DNA from: Thermoplasmata archaeon
Lineage (GTDB): Archaea; Thermoplasmatota; Thermoplasmata; Lutacidiplasmatales; UBA184
Direction of reading: 5' to 3'
Length of the DNA: 36,731 nt
Assembly (NCBI GenBank): GCA_022750435.1
Contig: JAKIVS010000006.1
Coordinates: 1 to 36,731, forward strand
Shown: piece by piece, positions 15,039-23,297 of the stretch
Layout: every line of letters begins with the position of its first letter
Numbering within the stretch: the stretch's first letter is position 1
Notes under the pieces: generated by a model
What the model was told of the DNA's origin: nothing
The model's database searches: none
The model's input: the letters and a program-made list of their open reading frames with translations, nothing else
Made by a program: the position numbers and the translations under genes

Positions 15039-15487
15039 GGCTTCGCCTCCGCCGTGGGCGTCGGGGTCGGGCCGCTCGGTTTCTCGTTGGAGGCGGCCGT
15101 CTCCTCGGGTTCGACCTCCGCGTCGGGGACCTTCAGGACGCGCCGGCGCCACGGGTCGGAGAGGTTGAGCTTGGTGAGCACGAGGTGGCTCGCCTTGATC
15201 GGGAGCGGCTTCAGCTTCGCATCGGCCGTCTTCGTCGTGACGTTGTCGAGCGTGAGCCGGTAGTCGCGCCGGTTGACCTTCGCGACGCGGCGCTCCTCGC
15301 CGACGGTGCTGTAGCTTCCCGAGAGGACGCGGACGGTGTCGCCCTTGCGGACCGGGAGCGAGCGGCGTCCGTACCGGGCGCGCAGTTCGCGCGACAGCGG
15401 GACGGCCATCCGGCGGCGGCGTTCCTGGTGGTCGGCGTCGTACATCGCCTTCCGTTGGCGCCGGGGTTGCCGCGAGGTCGTCGACAT
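15035..15487 (-). CDS. rpl24: Large-subunit ribosomal protein uL24
   Basis: A 150-aa protein. It starts STTSRQPRRQRKAMYDADHQ, then AVPLSRELRARYGRRSLPVR, and has the KOW motif in KGDTVRVLSGSYSTVGEERRV. The final 30 residues (from about DAEVEPEE) are an acidic Pro/Thr-rich tail beyond the usual archaeal end. The ATG at 15487 lies 8 nt after the rpl14 stop. Confidence 0.95.
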   Translation of the reverse strand: MSTTSRQPRRQRKAMYDADHQERRRRMAVPLSRELRARYGRRSLPVRKGDTVRVLSGSYSTVGEERRVAKVNRRDYRLTLDNVTTKTADAKLKPLPIKASHLVLTKLNLSDPWRRRVLKVPDAEVEPEETAASNEKPSGPTPTPTAEAKP

Positions 15488-15495
15488 GGTGGTAC

Positions 15496-15894
15496 CTACA
15501 GGATGATGGACGACGCGGCGGCGATCCGCGGCCATCGCTCCGCCGCCTCCTTCGCGACGGGCCCCTTGATCTGGCTTCCCTTGATCTCGCCGGTCTCCGT
15601 CGTGATGACGGCGGCGTTGTCCTCGAACTGGACGCGCGTGCCGTCGGCGCGACGCATCGGGTAGCGCGAGCGGACGATCACGGCGTGGAGCACCTGGCGG
15701 CGCATCTCGGGCGTCCCCTTCTTGACGGAGACGATGACGAGGTCGGCGATGCCCGCGCGCGGGTAACGCCGGTGGGTCCCGTGCCAGTTGCGCACGGCGA
15801 TGATCTCGACGACCTTCGCCCCGGTGTTGTCGACGCAGTCCAGGCGCGCCCCCTTCGGGAGCCCGCGCCCGCGGCGTCCGGCGAGGCCCTTCAT
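15496..15894 (-). CDS. rpl14: Large-subunit ribosomal protein uL14
   Basis: A 132-aa beta-barrel protein at the subunit interface. Conserved parts are [39 protein letters not shown], the [11 protein letters not shown] strand, and [13 protein letters not shown]. The start ATG overlaps the rps17 stop by 4 bp and has AAGGAGG 5 nt upstream, one of the clearest ribosome binding sites in the window. Confidence 0.97.
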   Translation of the reverse strand: MKGLAGRRGRGLPKGARLDCVDNTGAKVVEIIAVRNWHGTHRRYPRAGIADLVIVSVKKGTPEMRRQVLHAVIVRSRYPMRRADGTRVQFEDNAAVITTETGEIKGSQIKGPVAKEAAERWPRIAAASSIIL

Positions 15895-16343
15895 GCGGCC
15901 TCCTTGGTCTCAACGGCCGGCTCGGCCGGGCCCGACGGCATCGGGGTCGGGTCCTCGGCCGAGAGCCGCCGCGCGGCCTCCCCGAGGTCTTCGACGATGC
16001 AGAAGGAGACGAGCTTGGAGAGCGGGCGGGTCTCGGCGATCCGCACCTGGTGGCCGAGCGGGATCGCGAGGCAAGGCGGGTTGTGCGCGAGGTAGCGCCG
16101 CCGGCGCTTCTCGTACCGCTCGAACTTCGGGACGAAGTGGAGCAGGGTGCGCTCGACGACCGCGGTCTTCTCCATGGAGAGCGAGACGACGGTCCCCTCG
16201 AGGACCTGGCCCCGGACCGGAAGGCGGCCGTGGAACGGACAGTGGCGGTCGTCGCACGCCGTCTTCGGGGCGCGCACGTCGAGGCCGATGTCGCGGGCGC
16301 GGGGCGCGGCCTTCTTCTTCGGGGCGGCACGCGCCGGGCTCAT
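15891..16343 (-). CDS. rps17: Small-subunit ribosomal protein uS17
   Basis: A 150-aa protein binding 16S rRNA. The archaeal [19 protein letters not shown] motif near residue 30, followed by [14 protein letters not shown] and the OB-fold strand with [12 protein letters not shown], identifies it. A basic N-terminal segment and an acidic Pro-rich C-terminal tail of about 25 residues extend beyond the usual length (about 105-115 aa). The start overlaps the rnp1 stop by 4 bp. Confidence 0.95.
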   Translation of the reverse strand: MSPARAAPKKKAAPRARDIGLDVRAPKTACDDRHCPFHGRLPVRGQVLEGTVVSLSMEKTAVVERTLLHFVPKFERYEKRRRRYLAHNPPCLAIPLGHQVRIAETRPLSKLVSFCIVEDLGEAARRLSAEDPTPMPSGPAEPAVETKEAA

Positions 16344-16642
16344 CGAGATCCTCCTCGCGAACCGCGGAGCGAAAGGCGCTTCGTGCGGTCCTCGGGACGC
16401 ACGCGAAGTTGGTCGCCAGATAACGGTATCTCACGTCCGTCGAGGACGATCGTGCCGGCGGCGCCGGTCTTCGCCACGCGGACGATCCGGCCCGTCGGAA
16501 GACGCACCACGAACAGGCCGAACGTCTCGTCGACCAGCGTCCCGCGGACGGGCCCGACGATGCCAGGGTGCGTGAGCGCGACCGGCGCGCCGAGGATCTC
16601 CCCGGCGAGGCGGTCGATGGGACGGTCGGACTCCGGCTGCAT
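16340..16642 (-). CDS. rnp1: Ribonuclease P protein component 1 (Rpp29/Pop4 family)
   Basis: A 100-aa protein subunit of archaeal RNase P, which removes 5' leaders from pre-tRNA. The Sm-like barrel is visible in GPVRGTLVDETFGLFVVRLP, GRIVRVAKTGAAGTIVLDGR and IPLSGDQLRVRPEDR. It lies between rpl29 and rps17 as in other archaea. The SUI1/eIF1-like gene that often precedes it elsewhere is missing. Its start is 10 nt beyond the rpl29 stop. Confidence 0.93.
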   Translation of the reverse strand: MQPESDRPIDRLAGEILGAPVALTHPGIVGPVRGTLVDETFGLFVVRLPTGRIVRVAKTGAAGTIVLDGREIPLSGDQLRVRPEDRTKRLSLRGSRGGSR

Positions 16643-16652
16643 GTCGGCTCCC

Positions 16653-16874
16653 TTACAGGGCCGCGGCCAGCGCGGCGCGTTCGCGGTCGCCGAGAACGGT
16701 CAGGGCGCGGGCAACGTTCGTGCGGAGCGCGCGCATCCGGCCCGGGCTGGGCGGCGCGCCACCCATCGCGGCGATGCCGCGTTCGCGGAGAAGGTCGTTC
16801 TCGATCTGGGCGATCTTGGTGCGGAGCTCCTCGTCCTCGAGGGCGCGGAGGTCCTTCATGCGGAGCAGCGTCAC
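16653..16874 (-). CDS. rpl29: Large-subunit ribosomal protein uL29
   Basis: A 73-aa helical hairpin protein near the exit tunnel. It has KDLRALEDEELRTKIAQIEN in the first helix and MRALRTNVARALTVLGDRER in the second. The first ATG (16874) is preferred because it overlaps the rps3 stop by 4 bp. An in-frame ATG five codons later is the alternative. Confidence 0.93.
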   Translation of the reverse strand: MTLLRMKDLRALEDEELRTKIAQIENDLLRERGIAAMGGAPPSPGRMRALRTNVARALTVLGDRERAALAAAL

Positions 16875-17566
16875 ACCGGACCTCCGGCGACTCCGGGGTC
16901 GGGGATTGGCGCGAGCGGGTCCCCCTCGACCGGCGGGAGGACGTCGGGCGGCGGCGCGAGGACGGGGACCGGCACGTCCTTGACGTGGATCTCGTCGGGG
17001 AGCTTCGCCGTCGGCTTCATGATCCAGACGGTGACGCCGATGACGCCGGGCTTCAGGCGGGCCTGGTAGAACCCCTTGCCCATCCAGAGATGGACGGCCT
17101 CGCCACAGTACTTGATCGTGCCGGACTTGAACCGCTCGGTGCGGTGCCGCTCGCCGGTGAGCTTCCCGGAGAGGATCACCTGGCAGCCGCGCGCGCCCGA
17201 CTCCATGATCCGCCGGACGGTGGAGTGGCCGGCGCGCCGGAAGTGCCAGCCGCGCTCGAGGGTGCTCGCGAGCTTCTCGGCCATGAGCTGCGCGTTGAGC
17301 GACGGCTGGCGCTCCTCCTGCACCTCGATCTGCGGGTTGTCGAGGTCGAATCGGTCCTTGATGTCCTGGGTGAGCTGCTTGATGAGTTCGCCGCGGCGGC
17401 CGATCAGGATGCCGGGGCGTTCGCAGATGAGCGTGACGCGGGTCCCCATCGGGGTCCGCTGGATGTCGAGGCCGCCGAAACCGGCCCGCGCCGACTCCTG
17501 GACGAGGTAGTCCTTCAGCAGGACCCGCCGCGTCGCCTCCTGGATGACCTTCCGCTCGCTCGCCAT
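16871..17566 (-). CDS. rps3: Small-subunit ribosomal protein uS3
   Basis: A 231-aa protein at the mRNA entry site. The N-terminal KH domain has RVTLICERPGILIGRRGELI. The C-terminal domain has GARGCQVILSGKLTGERHRT and GVTVWIMKPTAKLPDEI. It ends with an Ala/Pro/Asp-rich tail. ATG 17566 lies 2 nt after the rpl22 stop, and the open frame further upstream has no family similarity. Confidence 0.96.
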   Translation of the reverse strand: MASERKVIQEATRRVLLKDYLVQESARAGFGGLDIQRTPMGTRVTLICERPGILIGRRGELIKQLTQDIKDRFDLDNPQIEVQEERQPSLNAQLMAEKLASTLERGWHFRRAGHSTVRRIMESGARGCQVILSGKLTGERHRTERFKSGTIKYCGEAVHLWMGKGFYQARLKPGVIGVTVWIMKPTAKLPDEIHVKDVPVPVLAPPPDVLPPVEGDPLAPIPDPGVAGGPV

Positions 17567-17568
17567 CG

Positions 17569-18039
17569 CTACTTGCCCCGCTCGGCGAGGACGATCTCGA
17601 CGTTGGTGGTCTGCTCGTTCCAGGCGGTGGCGCGCCCGTGGGCGCGCGGCATGTTCGCCTTGCGGATCCGACCGCGGGCGCACGAGGCGACCCGGATGAC
17701 CAGGTCGTCGGTGTCGATCCCCTCGTACTCGGCGTTCGCTTCCGCGTTCTGGAGCACTTGCAGGACCGTCCGACAGACCTTCTTCGGATACCGGCCCGGA
17801 CCGATGCCGGTCTTGTGGGCCGTCTCTTGGTTGTAGCGGCGGAAGGGGATGGCGCGCCGCTCCTCGATGACGTCCTCGAGGAGGAGCTTCGCCTTCTCGA
17901 GCGGGAGGCCGCGGATCGCGTTCATGACCTCGTAGGTCTTCTTCGGCGACATCGGCATCTCGATCGCCCGGGCCCGGGCGACCTCGTCGGTCTCCGCGCC
18001 GTGGTAGGTGTAGCCGCGCAACTCGTCCTCCTCCCTCAC
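17569..18039 (-). CDS. rpl22: Large-subunit ribosomal protein uL22
   Basis: A 156-aa protein whose beta hairpin lines the exit tunnel. It has MPMSPKKTYEVMNAIRGLPL, the archaeal RRYNQETAHKTGIGPGRYP insert, VLQNAEANAEYEG, and the C-terminal RAHGRATAWNEQTTNVEIVL. There is no ATG at the N-terminus. I chose GTG 18039, which overlaps the rps19 stop as GTGA, the same coupling used by rps4e and rpl5. A TTG a few codons later is an alternative. Confidence 0.94.
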   Translation of the reverse strand: MREEDELRGYTYHGAETDEVARARAIEMPMSPKKTYEVMNAIRGLPLEKAKLLLEDVIEERRAIPFRRYNQETAHKTGIGPGRYPKKVCRTVLQVLQNAEANAEYEGIDTDDLVIRVASCARGRIRKANMPRAHGRATAWNEQTTNVEIVLAERGK

Positions 18040-18461
18040 TTGAGCGGCATGAACTTCGACGAGCGGGTGGCGCCGACGCCCGGTCCGGAGTGCTTCTCGA
18101 ACCGGCGGGTGAGGGCGAATTCTCCGAAGTAGTGGCCGATCATCTCCGGCCGGACCTCGATCTCCTTGAACTCCTTCCCGGTGTGGATCGCGACGCGGCG
18201 GCCGACGTGCTCCGGGAGGATCAGCGCGTCGCGGGTGTGCGTCCGCTGGACGTCGCCGACGGAGCCGTTGTGCATCTTGTCGTGGAAGATCGTCGTCTCG
18301 GAGTTGAAGCCGCGGCGGATCGATCGGCGCGCGCGGGCACCGAGCAGCTTCGCGAGCTCGCTGAGCGGGAGCGCCTGCAGCTCGGGGAGCGTCTTGCCGC
18401 GGAGCGTGAACTCCTTCTTGCGGCGGACCTCGACCTTCTTCGCCTTTCGACCCTTCGGCAT
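18036..18461 (-). CDS. rps19: Small-subunit ribosomal protein uS19
   Basis: A 141-aa head-domain protein. It has a lysine-rich N-terminus and the archaeal KEFTLRGKTLPELQALPL segment. The core includes DALILPEHVGRRVAIHTGKE and MIGHYFGEFALTRRF, ending in SSKFMPLK. The gene starts 3 nt after the rpl2 stop. Confidence 0.96.
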   Translation of the reverse strand: MPKGRKAKKVEVRRKKEFTLRGKTLPELQALPLSELAKLLGARARRSIRRGFNSETTIFHDKMHNGSVGDVQRTHTRDALILPEHVGRRVAIHTGKEFKEIEVRPEMIGHYFGEFALTRRFEKHSGPGVGATRSSKFMPLK

Positions 18462-18464
18462 CGC

Positions 18465-19190
18465 CTAGCGCCCCCCTCCGCGACCGGCCCGCTTGCGGCG
18501 CTGCGAGCGGGAGAACCGACCGACCTTCGCCCCCGGCCACGTCCCCGAGCTGACCGTGCTCGGGCGTCCGACGTGCTGGTGGGCGCCACCGCCGTGGGGG
18601 TGGTTGACGGGGTTCATGGCGACCCCGCGGACCTTGAACGCGGGCTTCGAGAGGGTCCGGTAGGCGTTGACCTTCTTTCCCGCCTTGATGATCGGCCGCT
18701 CGAGCCGGCCGCCGCCGCCGACGGTGCCGACCTGGGCGCGGCACGTGGGGAGGAACGTCTTGAACGCTCCCGAGGGGAGCTGGATCGTCACTTCGCGCTC
18801 GGTGTGGGCGACGACGAGCGCGCTCGTGCCCGCGGCCCGGACGAGCCGGCCGCCGTCGAACGGGTTGACCTCAAGATTGGAGACGAGGGTCCCGTCGGGG
18901 ATCCCCGAGAGGGACAGGATGCTGCCCCGCTGCATCGGCCCGGAGTGGAGCGAGATCGAGTCGCCCGTCGCGAGCCCCGCGGGGGCCAGGAGCCGGAGTC
19001 GGACGCCGTCGGCGGTGCGGACGAGCGCCACCGGGGCGGACCGACCGGGCGCCATCCGGAGGTCGATGACCTTCGCCTCCCCGGAAATGGAGGGGGACGG
19101 GTGGTAGATCGGACCGTGATGCCGATGGCTCGGGGAGCGGTACGGACCCGTGCCGGCGCCGCGGCGACGGGAGATGATCCGCTTGCCCAT
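18465..19190 (-). CDS. rpl2: Large-subunit ribosomal protein uL2
   Basis: A 241-aa protein of the peptidyl-transferase neighbourhood. It shows SRRRGAGTGPYRSPSHRHHG at the start, an OB-fold then SH3-like barrel, and the invariant motif GVAMNPVNHPHGGGAHQHVG with the functionally important histidine. A basic C-terminus ends RAGRGGGR. Its ATG shares one base with the rpl23 stop (TGATG). Confidence 0.97.
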   Translation of the reverse strand: MGKRIISRRRGAGTGPYRSPSHRHHGPIYHPSPSISGEAKVIDLRMAPGRSAPVALVRTADGVRLRLLAPAGLATGDSISLHSGPMQRGSILSLSGIPDGTLVSNLEVNPFDGGRLVRAAGTSALVVAHTEREVTIQLPSGAFKTFLPTCRAQVGTVGGGGRLERPIIKAGKKVNAYRTLSKPAFKVRGVAMNPVNHPHGGGAHQHVGRPSTVSSGTWPGAKVGRFSRSQRRKRAGRGGGR

Positions 19191-19453
19191 CAGAACACCC
19201 CGGCGCGTCCGCCGATATCTTCCGCCGAGTACGGGGGCGCGAACTTGATCGTGGCGATCTTGCCGGACTGCACGATCTTGGTGTTGACCTTGGCGACCTT
19301 GCAGTTGTAGATCTCCTCGACGGCGCGGCGGATCTCGGCGCGGTTGGCGCGCCGGTCGACGACGAACTCGAGCTTGTTGAGCCGCTCCATCTCGTCCATC
19401 GACTTCTCCGTCACGTAGGCGTGGAGCAGGATGCGGTGGCGGAGTTGCGTCAT
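19190..19453 (-). CDS. rpl23: Large-subunit ribosomal protein uL23
   Basis: An 87-aa protein at the tunnel exit, the docking site for SRP and the Sec channel. It has HAYVTEKSMDEMERLNKLEF, VDRRANRAEIRRAVEEIYN and a final KIATIKFAPPYSAEDIG, the standard archaeal length and pattern. ATG 19453 overlaps the rpl4 stop by 4 bp. Confidence 0.96.
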   Translation of the reverse strand: MTQLRHRILLHAYVTEKSMDEMERLNKLEFVVDRRANRAEIRRAVEEIYNCKVAKVNTKIVQSGKIATIKFAPPYSAEDIGGRAGVF

Positions 19454-20280
19454 GGCTTCGCTCCGTCGAGGCGGGCCTGCAGGCGCTCGACCGCGAGCTT
19501 CGAGAAGACCGTCAGGCGGCCCGGGTCTCCGCCGGGGGCGAGGTCCTCGGGACCGAGGCGCCCGACCTCGACGACGTCGACGCCGGGGAGGTTGCGGAAG
19601 CCGCGCGCCTTGCCCGGCGCGCTCGTGACGATGAGGAGGCTCTTCGGGCCGCGGCGCAGCCGGCCCCGGCGCTTGCCGCGTCCCGCCCGAAGGTGGACGC
19701 CGGCCTGGGCGCGGTCGACGTCGGCCCACAGGTCGAGGCGCGCGAGCAGTTCGCGGGCCTTCGCCGTGGAGTCGATCGCTTCCATGGACGTTTCGAGAAC
19801 GACGGGGAGATGGAGCCCCTCAGGGATGGTGTGTCCGCGCGCCTTCGCGAGGGCGAGGACCCGGGTGGCGGCCAATGCGGCGGCGAAGGCGGCCTGGCGC
19901 TCCGAGCGGTTGATCTTCTTCGCCCAGATCGTGTTGACCATCGGTGGGTGGGCGGGGCGGCCGCCGACGGTGTTCGGCGCCTGGGCGCCGGTCATGCTTC
20001 CCATGAGTCTCGGCGTCCGCGAGACGCCCTTTCCCTTCCCGGACCATTGGACCGAGTGCCGGTCGCCGGCCGTGGGGCTCGTCCCGTGCGGCTGGCGCCG
20101 ATGGGAGTGGGCGGCGACGACGGCGCGCCGGATCAGATCGGTCCGGACGACCGCCGAGAACTGGAGTGGGAGATGGACGAGCTCCCCCGGCTTCCCCTGC
20201 AGCGACAGGAGGTGGACCTGGTGCTGGGGAGTGTGCGATTCGGTCGGGGCGTCGTTCCCCGAGGGGGCGTCCGCGCTCAT
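19450..20280 (-). CDS. rpl4: Large-subunit ribosomal protein uL4
   Basis: A 276-aa tunnel protein. The conserved loop that reaches the tunnel is visible (SRTPRLMGSMTGAQAPNTVG, then GRPAHPP), followed by INRSERQAAFAAALAATRVL and the C-terminal GRGKRRGRLRRGPKSLLIV and GVDVVEVGRLGPEDLAPGGD. It starts at ATG 20280, overlapping the rpl3 stop by 4 bp. The N-terminal 20 residues are acidic and Pro/Thr-rich. The frame is open for another 2.4 kb upstream through rpl3 and the threonine dehydratase region, which is a G+C-bias artefact. Confidence 0.96.
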   Translation of the reverse strand: MSADAPSGNDAPTESHTPQHQVHLLSLQGKPGELVHLPLQFSAVVRTDLIRRAVVAAHSHRRQPHGTSPTAGDRHSVQWSGKGKGVSRTPRLMGSMTGAQAPNTVGGRPAHPPMVNTIWAKKINRSERQAAFAAALAATRVLALAKARGHTIPEGLHLPVVLETSMEAIDSTAKARELLARLDLWADVDRAQAGVHLRAGRGKRRGRLRRGPKSLLIVTSAPGKARGFRNLPGVDVVEVGRLGPEDLAPGGDPGRLTVFSKLAVERLQARLDGAKP

Positions 20281-21278
20281 CCGCCCTGCTTGGAGCGCGT
20301 GCTGAAGTAGCGGATGTCGACCTTCTCGACGGAGGCGACGTGGCTCCGCATCGGGGAGCGGAACCGGAGCAGACGCTTTGATGGACCGGGGAGGGAGCCG
20401 TGCAGGACGACGCACCCGGAGCGGACCTCGCCGTACCGTGGGAAGCCGCCCGCGGGCGAGATTGGTTCGGTGCGCGGGTCCTTGACGATACGCAGGACGC
20501 GCATGTTGTAGATCGTCCGGCGGTGGTAGCCCATCTGGCCGGCTTGGGGAATCCGGTAGGTCACGAAGCTCGGGTTGTGGGGTCCGAGGGTGCCGATCAT
20601 GCGGCGGTGCTTCGAGTTCTTGCGCGGTTGGAGCTTGACGCCCCAGCGCTTGGTATGGCCCTGGAACCCTTTCCCCTTCGTCACGCCGAGGACGTCGAGG
20701 AACTCGCCTTCCTTGGCCATCTGCTCGACGGTGAGCTCCTTGCCGAGCTGCGCGATCGCGAAGGTGCGCCGCTCCTCGAACTTCTCGCCCGAGACCCGGA
20801 CCTCGAACAAGGTCGGGGTCTTCGACGGGACGCCGGTGATCAGCTCGGGCTGGGTGTGGACGACGAGGCGGACCTCGTCGGCATGGATCTTGGAGAACTC
20901 CTCCCTCTGTTCGGCGGAGGAGGCGGGGTGCGGGGTGAGCGCGCGGACGAGCGTCTTGGACGGACTGTCGCTCCAGATCTCGCTGACCACGACCATCCCA
21001 TACGGGTTGCGGCGGTACAGGCGCGCCGCGATGATCCGGATCGGCGGGACCTCGACGACGGTGACCGGGACGGAGACCTCTTGACCGGCGGTCGTCGACC
21101 GCTTCCGGTAGTCGACCATGAAGGCGTGCGTCATGCCGACCTTGAAGCCGGCGAACCCCTCGAGGGCGGGCTGCTTCGGCCCGGCGGGCCAGGAACGGAT
21201 GCGGGGGACGGGCCGTGCGGCCCGGACGCGGGGCGAAAATCCCAATGACCCCCGTCGGGGGCGGTGACGTCGCGCCAT
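20277..21278 (-). CDS. rpl3: Large-subunit ribosomal protein uL3
   Basis: A 333-aa protein and first gene of the ribosomal operon. It has GFAGFKVGMTHAFMVDYRKR, GVTKGKGFQGHTKRWGVKLQ, the MIGTLGPHNPSFVTYRIPQA block and QMGYHRRTIYN. These are the archaeal/eukaryotic uL3 signatures around the peptidyl-transferase-reaching loop. The basic N-terminus of about 35 residues is typical. The TATA box at 21327-21335 implies a leader of about 27 nt, longer than for other promoters in this window. Confidence 0.96.
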   Translation of the reverse strand: MARRHRPRRGSLGFSPRVRAARPVPRIRSWPAGPKQPALEGFAGFKVGMTHAFMVDYRKRSTTAGQEVSVPVTVVEVPPIRIIAARLYRRNPYGMVVVSEIWSDSPSKTLVRALTPHPASSAEQREEFSKIHADEVRLVVHTQPELITGVPSKTPTLFEVRVSGEKFEERRTFAIAQLGKELTVEQMAKEGEFLDVLGVTKGKGFQGHTKRWGVKLQPRKNSKHRRMIGTLGPHNPSFVTYRIPQAGQMGYHRRTIYNMRVLRIVKDPRTEPISPAGGFPRYGEVRSGCVVLHGSLPGPSKRLLRFRSPMRSHVASVEKVDIRYFSTRSKQGG

Positions 21279-21326
21279 CGGTCGATGTGAGGCTCTGCCT
21301 CGGTGGGCACGGGGGAGAAAGGTGCC

Positions 21327-21335
21327 CTATATAAC
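21327..21335 (-). promoter_or_regulatory. TATA box of the ribosomal protein operon
   Basis: GTTATATAG on the minus strand is the strongest TATA box in the window. Its centre is about 53 bp before ATG 21278, so transcription should start near 21305 with a leader of about 27 nt. This one promoter could serve all genes down to rpl15. Confidence 0.75.
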
Positions 21336-21462
21336 GGCTCGGAGAACCGCACGTCGACGGGCCGTCGGGAACACGATTTTTCGACGGAGAACGGCCGGAG
21401 CGTTCGCGCCGCGCCGAACGCGCGCGTAGAGGGAACGGCCGCGCGAACGCGCGACCCCAATC

Positions 21463-21468
21463 GTTAAT
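21463..21468 (+). promoter_or_regulatory. TATA-like box of the threonine dehydratase gene
   Basis: GTTAAT is centred 27 bp before ATG 21493. That spacing supports the ATG rather than the in-frame GTG at 21481 as the start, with a leaderless mRNA. Confidence 0.5.
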
Positions 21469-21492
21469 CCCCGGCCCACCGTGCTCATCGCG

Positions 21493-22797
21493 ATGCACTC
21501 CCCGGGCCCCGGTTCGCCGCCGGAATCCGGGAGCTCGACCGTCACGCTCGACGACGTCCGGACGGCGGCGAAGAAGATCGCGGGAACCGTCCGGAGGACC
21601 CCCCTCATCGAGGCGCCGGCGTTCCCCGGAATTCCCGCGGGCCGACTCTACCTGAAGCTCGAGAATTTGCAGCGGACCGGCGCGTTCAAGATCCGCGGTG
21701 CGACCAACAAGATCGCCGGACTCTCGGCCGAGGAGGCGAAGCGCGGCGTCATCGCCGCGTCGGCCGGGAATCATGCCCAGGGCGTCGCGTCGGCCGCACG
21801 GGCCCGCGGGATCCCGGCGACGGTCGTGATGGCGAGGACCGCTTCGCCGCTGAAGGTCCGCTCGACGCGCGAGCTCGGCGCCCGCGTGGTGCTCCACGGC
21901 GCCGACTACGAGGAGGCGAACGAGGAAGCGCTCCGTAGGGCCAAGGCGGAGGGGTTCGTGTACATCCCGGCGTTCGACGACGCGGCCGTCATCGCCGGCC
22001 AGGGCACGGTCGGCCTCGAGATCGTCGAGGACCTCCCGGACGTCCACCGGATCATCGTCGGGGTCGGTGGAGGAGGGCTCGCCGCCGGCATCGCGGTCGC
22101 GGCCCGGGGGCTCCGACCGAACGTCGAGATCGTCTGCGTGCAGCCCGAAGGGGCGGACACGCTGAAGGCGTCCCTCGCGCAGGGACGCGTCGTGCTCGGA
22201 GGGCGACCGGCCACGTTCGCCGACGGCCTCGCGACCCGACACGTCGGAGACCTGCCCTTCCGCCTCCTCCGCGAGAACCACGCGCGGGCGGTCGTCGTGG
22301 ACGACCGGACGATCGCGCGGGCCGTGTTCCTCCTCCTCGAGCAGGCGAAGGTCCTCGCGGAAGGGGCCGGGGCGACGCCGCTGGCCGCGCTCCTCAGCGA
22401 CCCGTCGTTGGCCGAGGGCGGCCCGACGGTCCTCGTGATCAGCGGCGGGAATCTCGACCCGTTCCTCATCGACCGCGTGCTGTTCGCCGGTCTGTCGGCC
22501 GAGGGCCGACTCCTCCGGATCACCGCAACGCTTCCGGACGCCCCCGGGCGACTCGCCGAGTTCCTCACCGTCGCGGCGGAAGCGAACGCCAACGTCCGCC
22601 AGGTCGTCCACGACCGGGACTCGGCCTCCCGGGGACCGCGCGACGTCGCCATCGCGATCGAGCTCGAGGTGCAGGACGCCGCCCACGGCGAGGAGGTCCT
22701 CGCCCGATTTCTCGAAAAAGGGTGGGTTGTGCAACGGACGGACGCTGGTAGCACTGGCGTTCGAGAACCCGTAAATAGAGTTCCGGGCATCGATTGA
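21493..22797 (+). CDS. ilvA: Threonine dehydratase with C-terminal ACT domain
   Basis: A 434-aa PLP enzyme of fold type II that deaminates threonine to 2-oxobutanoate, the first step to isoleucine, or acts catabolically. The PLP lysine is Lys66 in TGAFKIRGA, followed by the substrate loop SAGNHAQG and the phosphate-binding GVGGGGLAAG. From about residue 345 an ACT-type domain begins (LLRITATLPDAPGRLAEFL), which may bind an amino acid effector. Length and a single ACT domain match the TdcB/IlvA group common in archaea, so biosynthetic and catabolic roles cannot be told apart. An in-frame GTG 12 bp upstream is less likely because of the TATA spacing. The gene overlaps no neighbour, but its 3' end carries the promoter of the next gene. 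Confidence 0.92.
   Translation: MHSPGPGSPPESGSSTVTLDDVRTAAKKIAGTVRRTPLIEAPAFPGIPAGRLYLKLENLQRTGAFKIRGATNKIAGLSAEEAKRGVIAASAGNHAQGVASAARARGIPATVVMARTASPLKVRSTRELGARVVLHGADYEEANEEALRRAKAEGFVYIPAFDDAAVIAGQGTVGLEIVEDLPDVHRIIVGVGGGGLAAGIAVAARGLRPNVEIVCVQPEGADTLKASLAQGRVVLGGRPATFADGLATRHVGDLPFRLLRENHARAVVVDDRTIARAVFLLLEQAKVLAEGAGATPLAALLSDPSLAEGGPTVLVISGGNLDPFLIDRVLFAGLSAEGRLLRITATLPDAPGRLAEFLTVAAEANANVRQVVHDRDSASRGPRDVAIAIELEVQDAAHGEEVLARFLEKGWVVQRTDAGSTGVREPVNRVPGID
22771..22778 (+). promoter_or_regulatory. TATA box inside the 3' end of ilvA for the DUF2203 gene
   Basis: GTAAATAG is centred 34 bp before ATG 22809. Transcription near 22801 would leave an 8-nt leader and would exclude the in-frame TTG at 22794 as a start codon. 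Confidence 0.5.
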
Positions 22798-22808
22798 ACC
22801 GGAGCACG

Positions 22809-23297
22809 ATGGGAGACGCCAACGACGGCCCGGACCTTCCCGAGCCTGCGAAGCTCTGGACGGTCGGCGAGGCCGACCTTCGCTTGGACGGCCTGCGCGA
22901 GCTCCTGCCGAGGCTCCGGGCCTGGGCGGTCCGGCTGCAGGCGATCGGGGAGGAGCGCGAGCGCCTCGCCACGTTCTGGGGCGCCGAGCTCACCGCGCCC
23001 GACCACCCCGACCATGGGCTGCTCGACCGGCTCGACCGCGAGACCGAGACGCTGCGCGCCCAGTTGGACCGGGAGGTCCGGGGACTGCACGGCGAGGGGA
23101 TTGAGGTGAAGGACCTCGACGCCGGCCTCGTCGACTTCTACGGGCTGGTCGACCGCGAGGTCGTCTTTCTCTGCTGGCGCCGCGGCGAACCGGACGTGGC
23201 GTTCTACCACCGGCTCGACGGGGGGTTCCGGACCCGGCGCCCGCTCGAAGCGAAGCCCGGCGGGACCGTCCCCGACCTGGGACGCCGGACGCACTAA
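22809..23297 (+). CDS. DUF2203 family protein
   Basis: A 162-aa soluble protein. The first half is a charged helical region (EPAKLWTVGEADLRLDGLRE through LRAQLDREVRGLHGEGI). It ends in the hallmark DUF2203 segment: KDLDAGLVDFYGLVDREVVF, LCWRRGEPDVAFYHRLDGGF. No catalytic residues are known for the family and its function is unknown. The start ATG 22809 fits the upstream TATA box. Its TAA stop is immediately adjacent to the stop of the convergent gene (23297/23298), with no spacer. Confidence 0.82.
   Translation: MGDANDGPDLPEPAKLWTVGEADLRLDGLRELLPRLRAWAVRLQAIGEERERLATFWGAELTAPDHPDHGLLDRLDRETETLRAQLDREVRGLHGEGIEVKDLDAGLVDFYGLVDREVVFLCWRRGEPDVAFYHRLDGGFRTRRPLEAKPGGTVPDLGRRTH

Larger units (their letters stand above)
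21279..21492. other. Divergent intergenic region between rpl3 and threonine dehydratase
   Basis: These 214 bp hold the rpl3 promoter on the minus strand and the dehydratase promoter on the plus strand. Otherwise they contain a G+C-rich stretch with short CGCG-rich runs around 21410-21450. I see no RNA gene or conserved small reading frame. Confidence 0.5.

Noticed and set aside
21481-21492. GTG 21481 as start of threonine dehydratase
   Set aside because: The TATA-like box is only about 15 bp away from it, too close; ATG 21493 has the expected 27-bp spacing.
20281-22734. Open frame extending about 2.4 kb upstream of rpl4 through rpl3 and opposite ilvA
   Set aside because: uL4 similarity starts at ATG 20280 with a 4-bp ATGA overlap. 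The upstream residues are low-information and run across two well-supported genes.
22794-22808. TTG 22794 as start of the DUF2203 protein
   Set aside because: Predicted transcription begins near 22801, after the TTG; ATG 22809 is a standard start and keeps all conserved residues.
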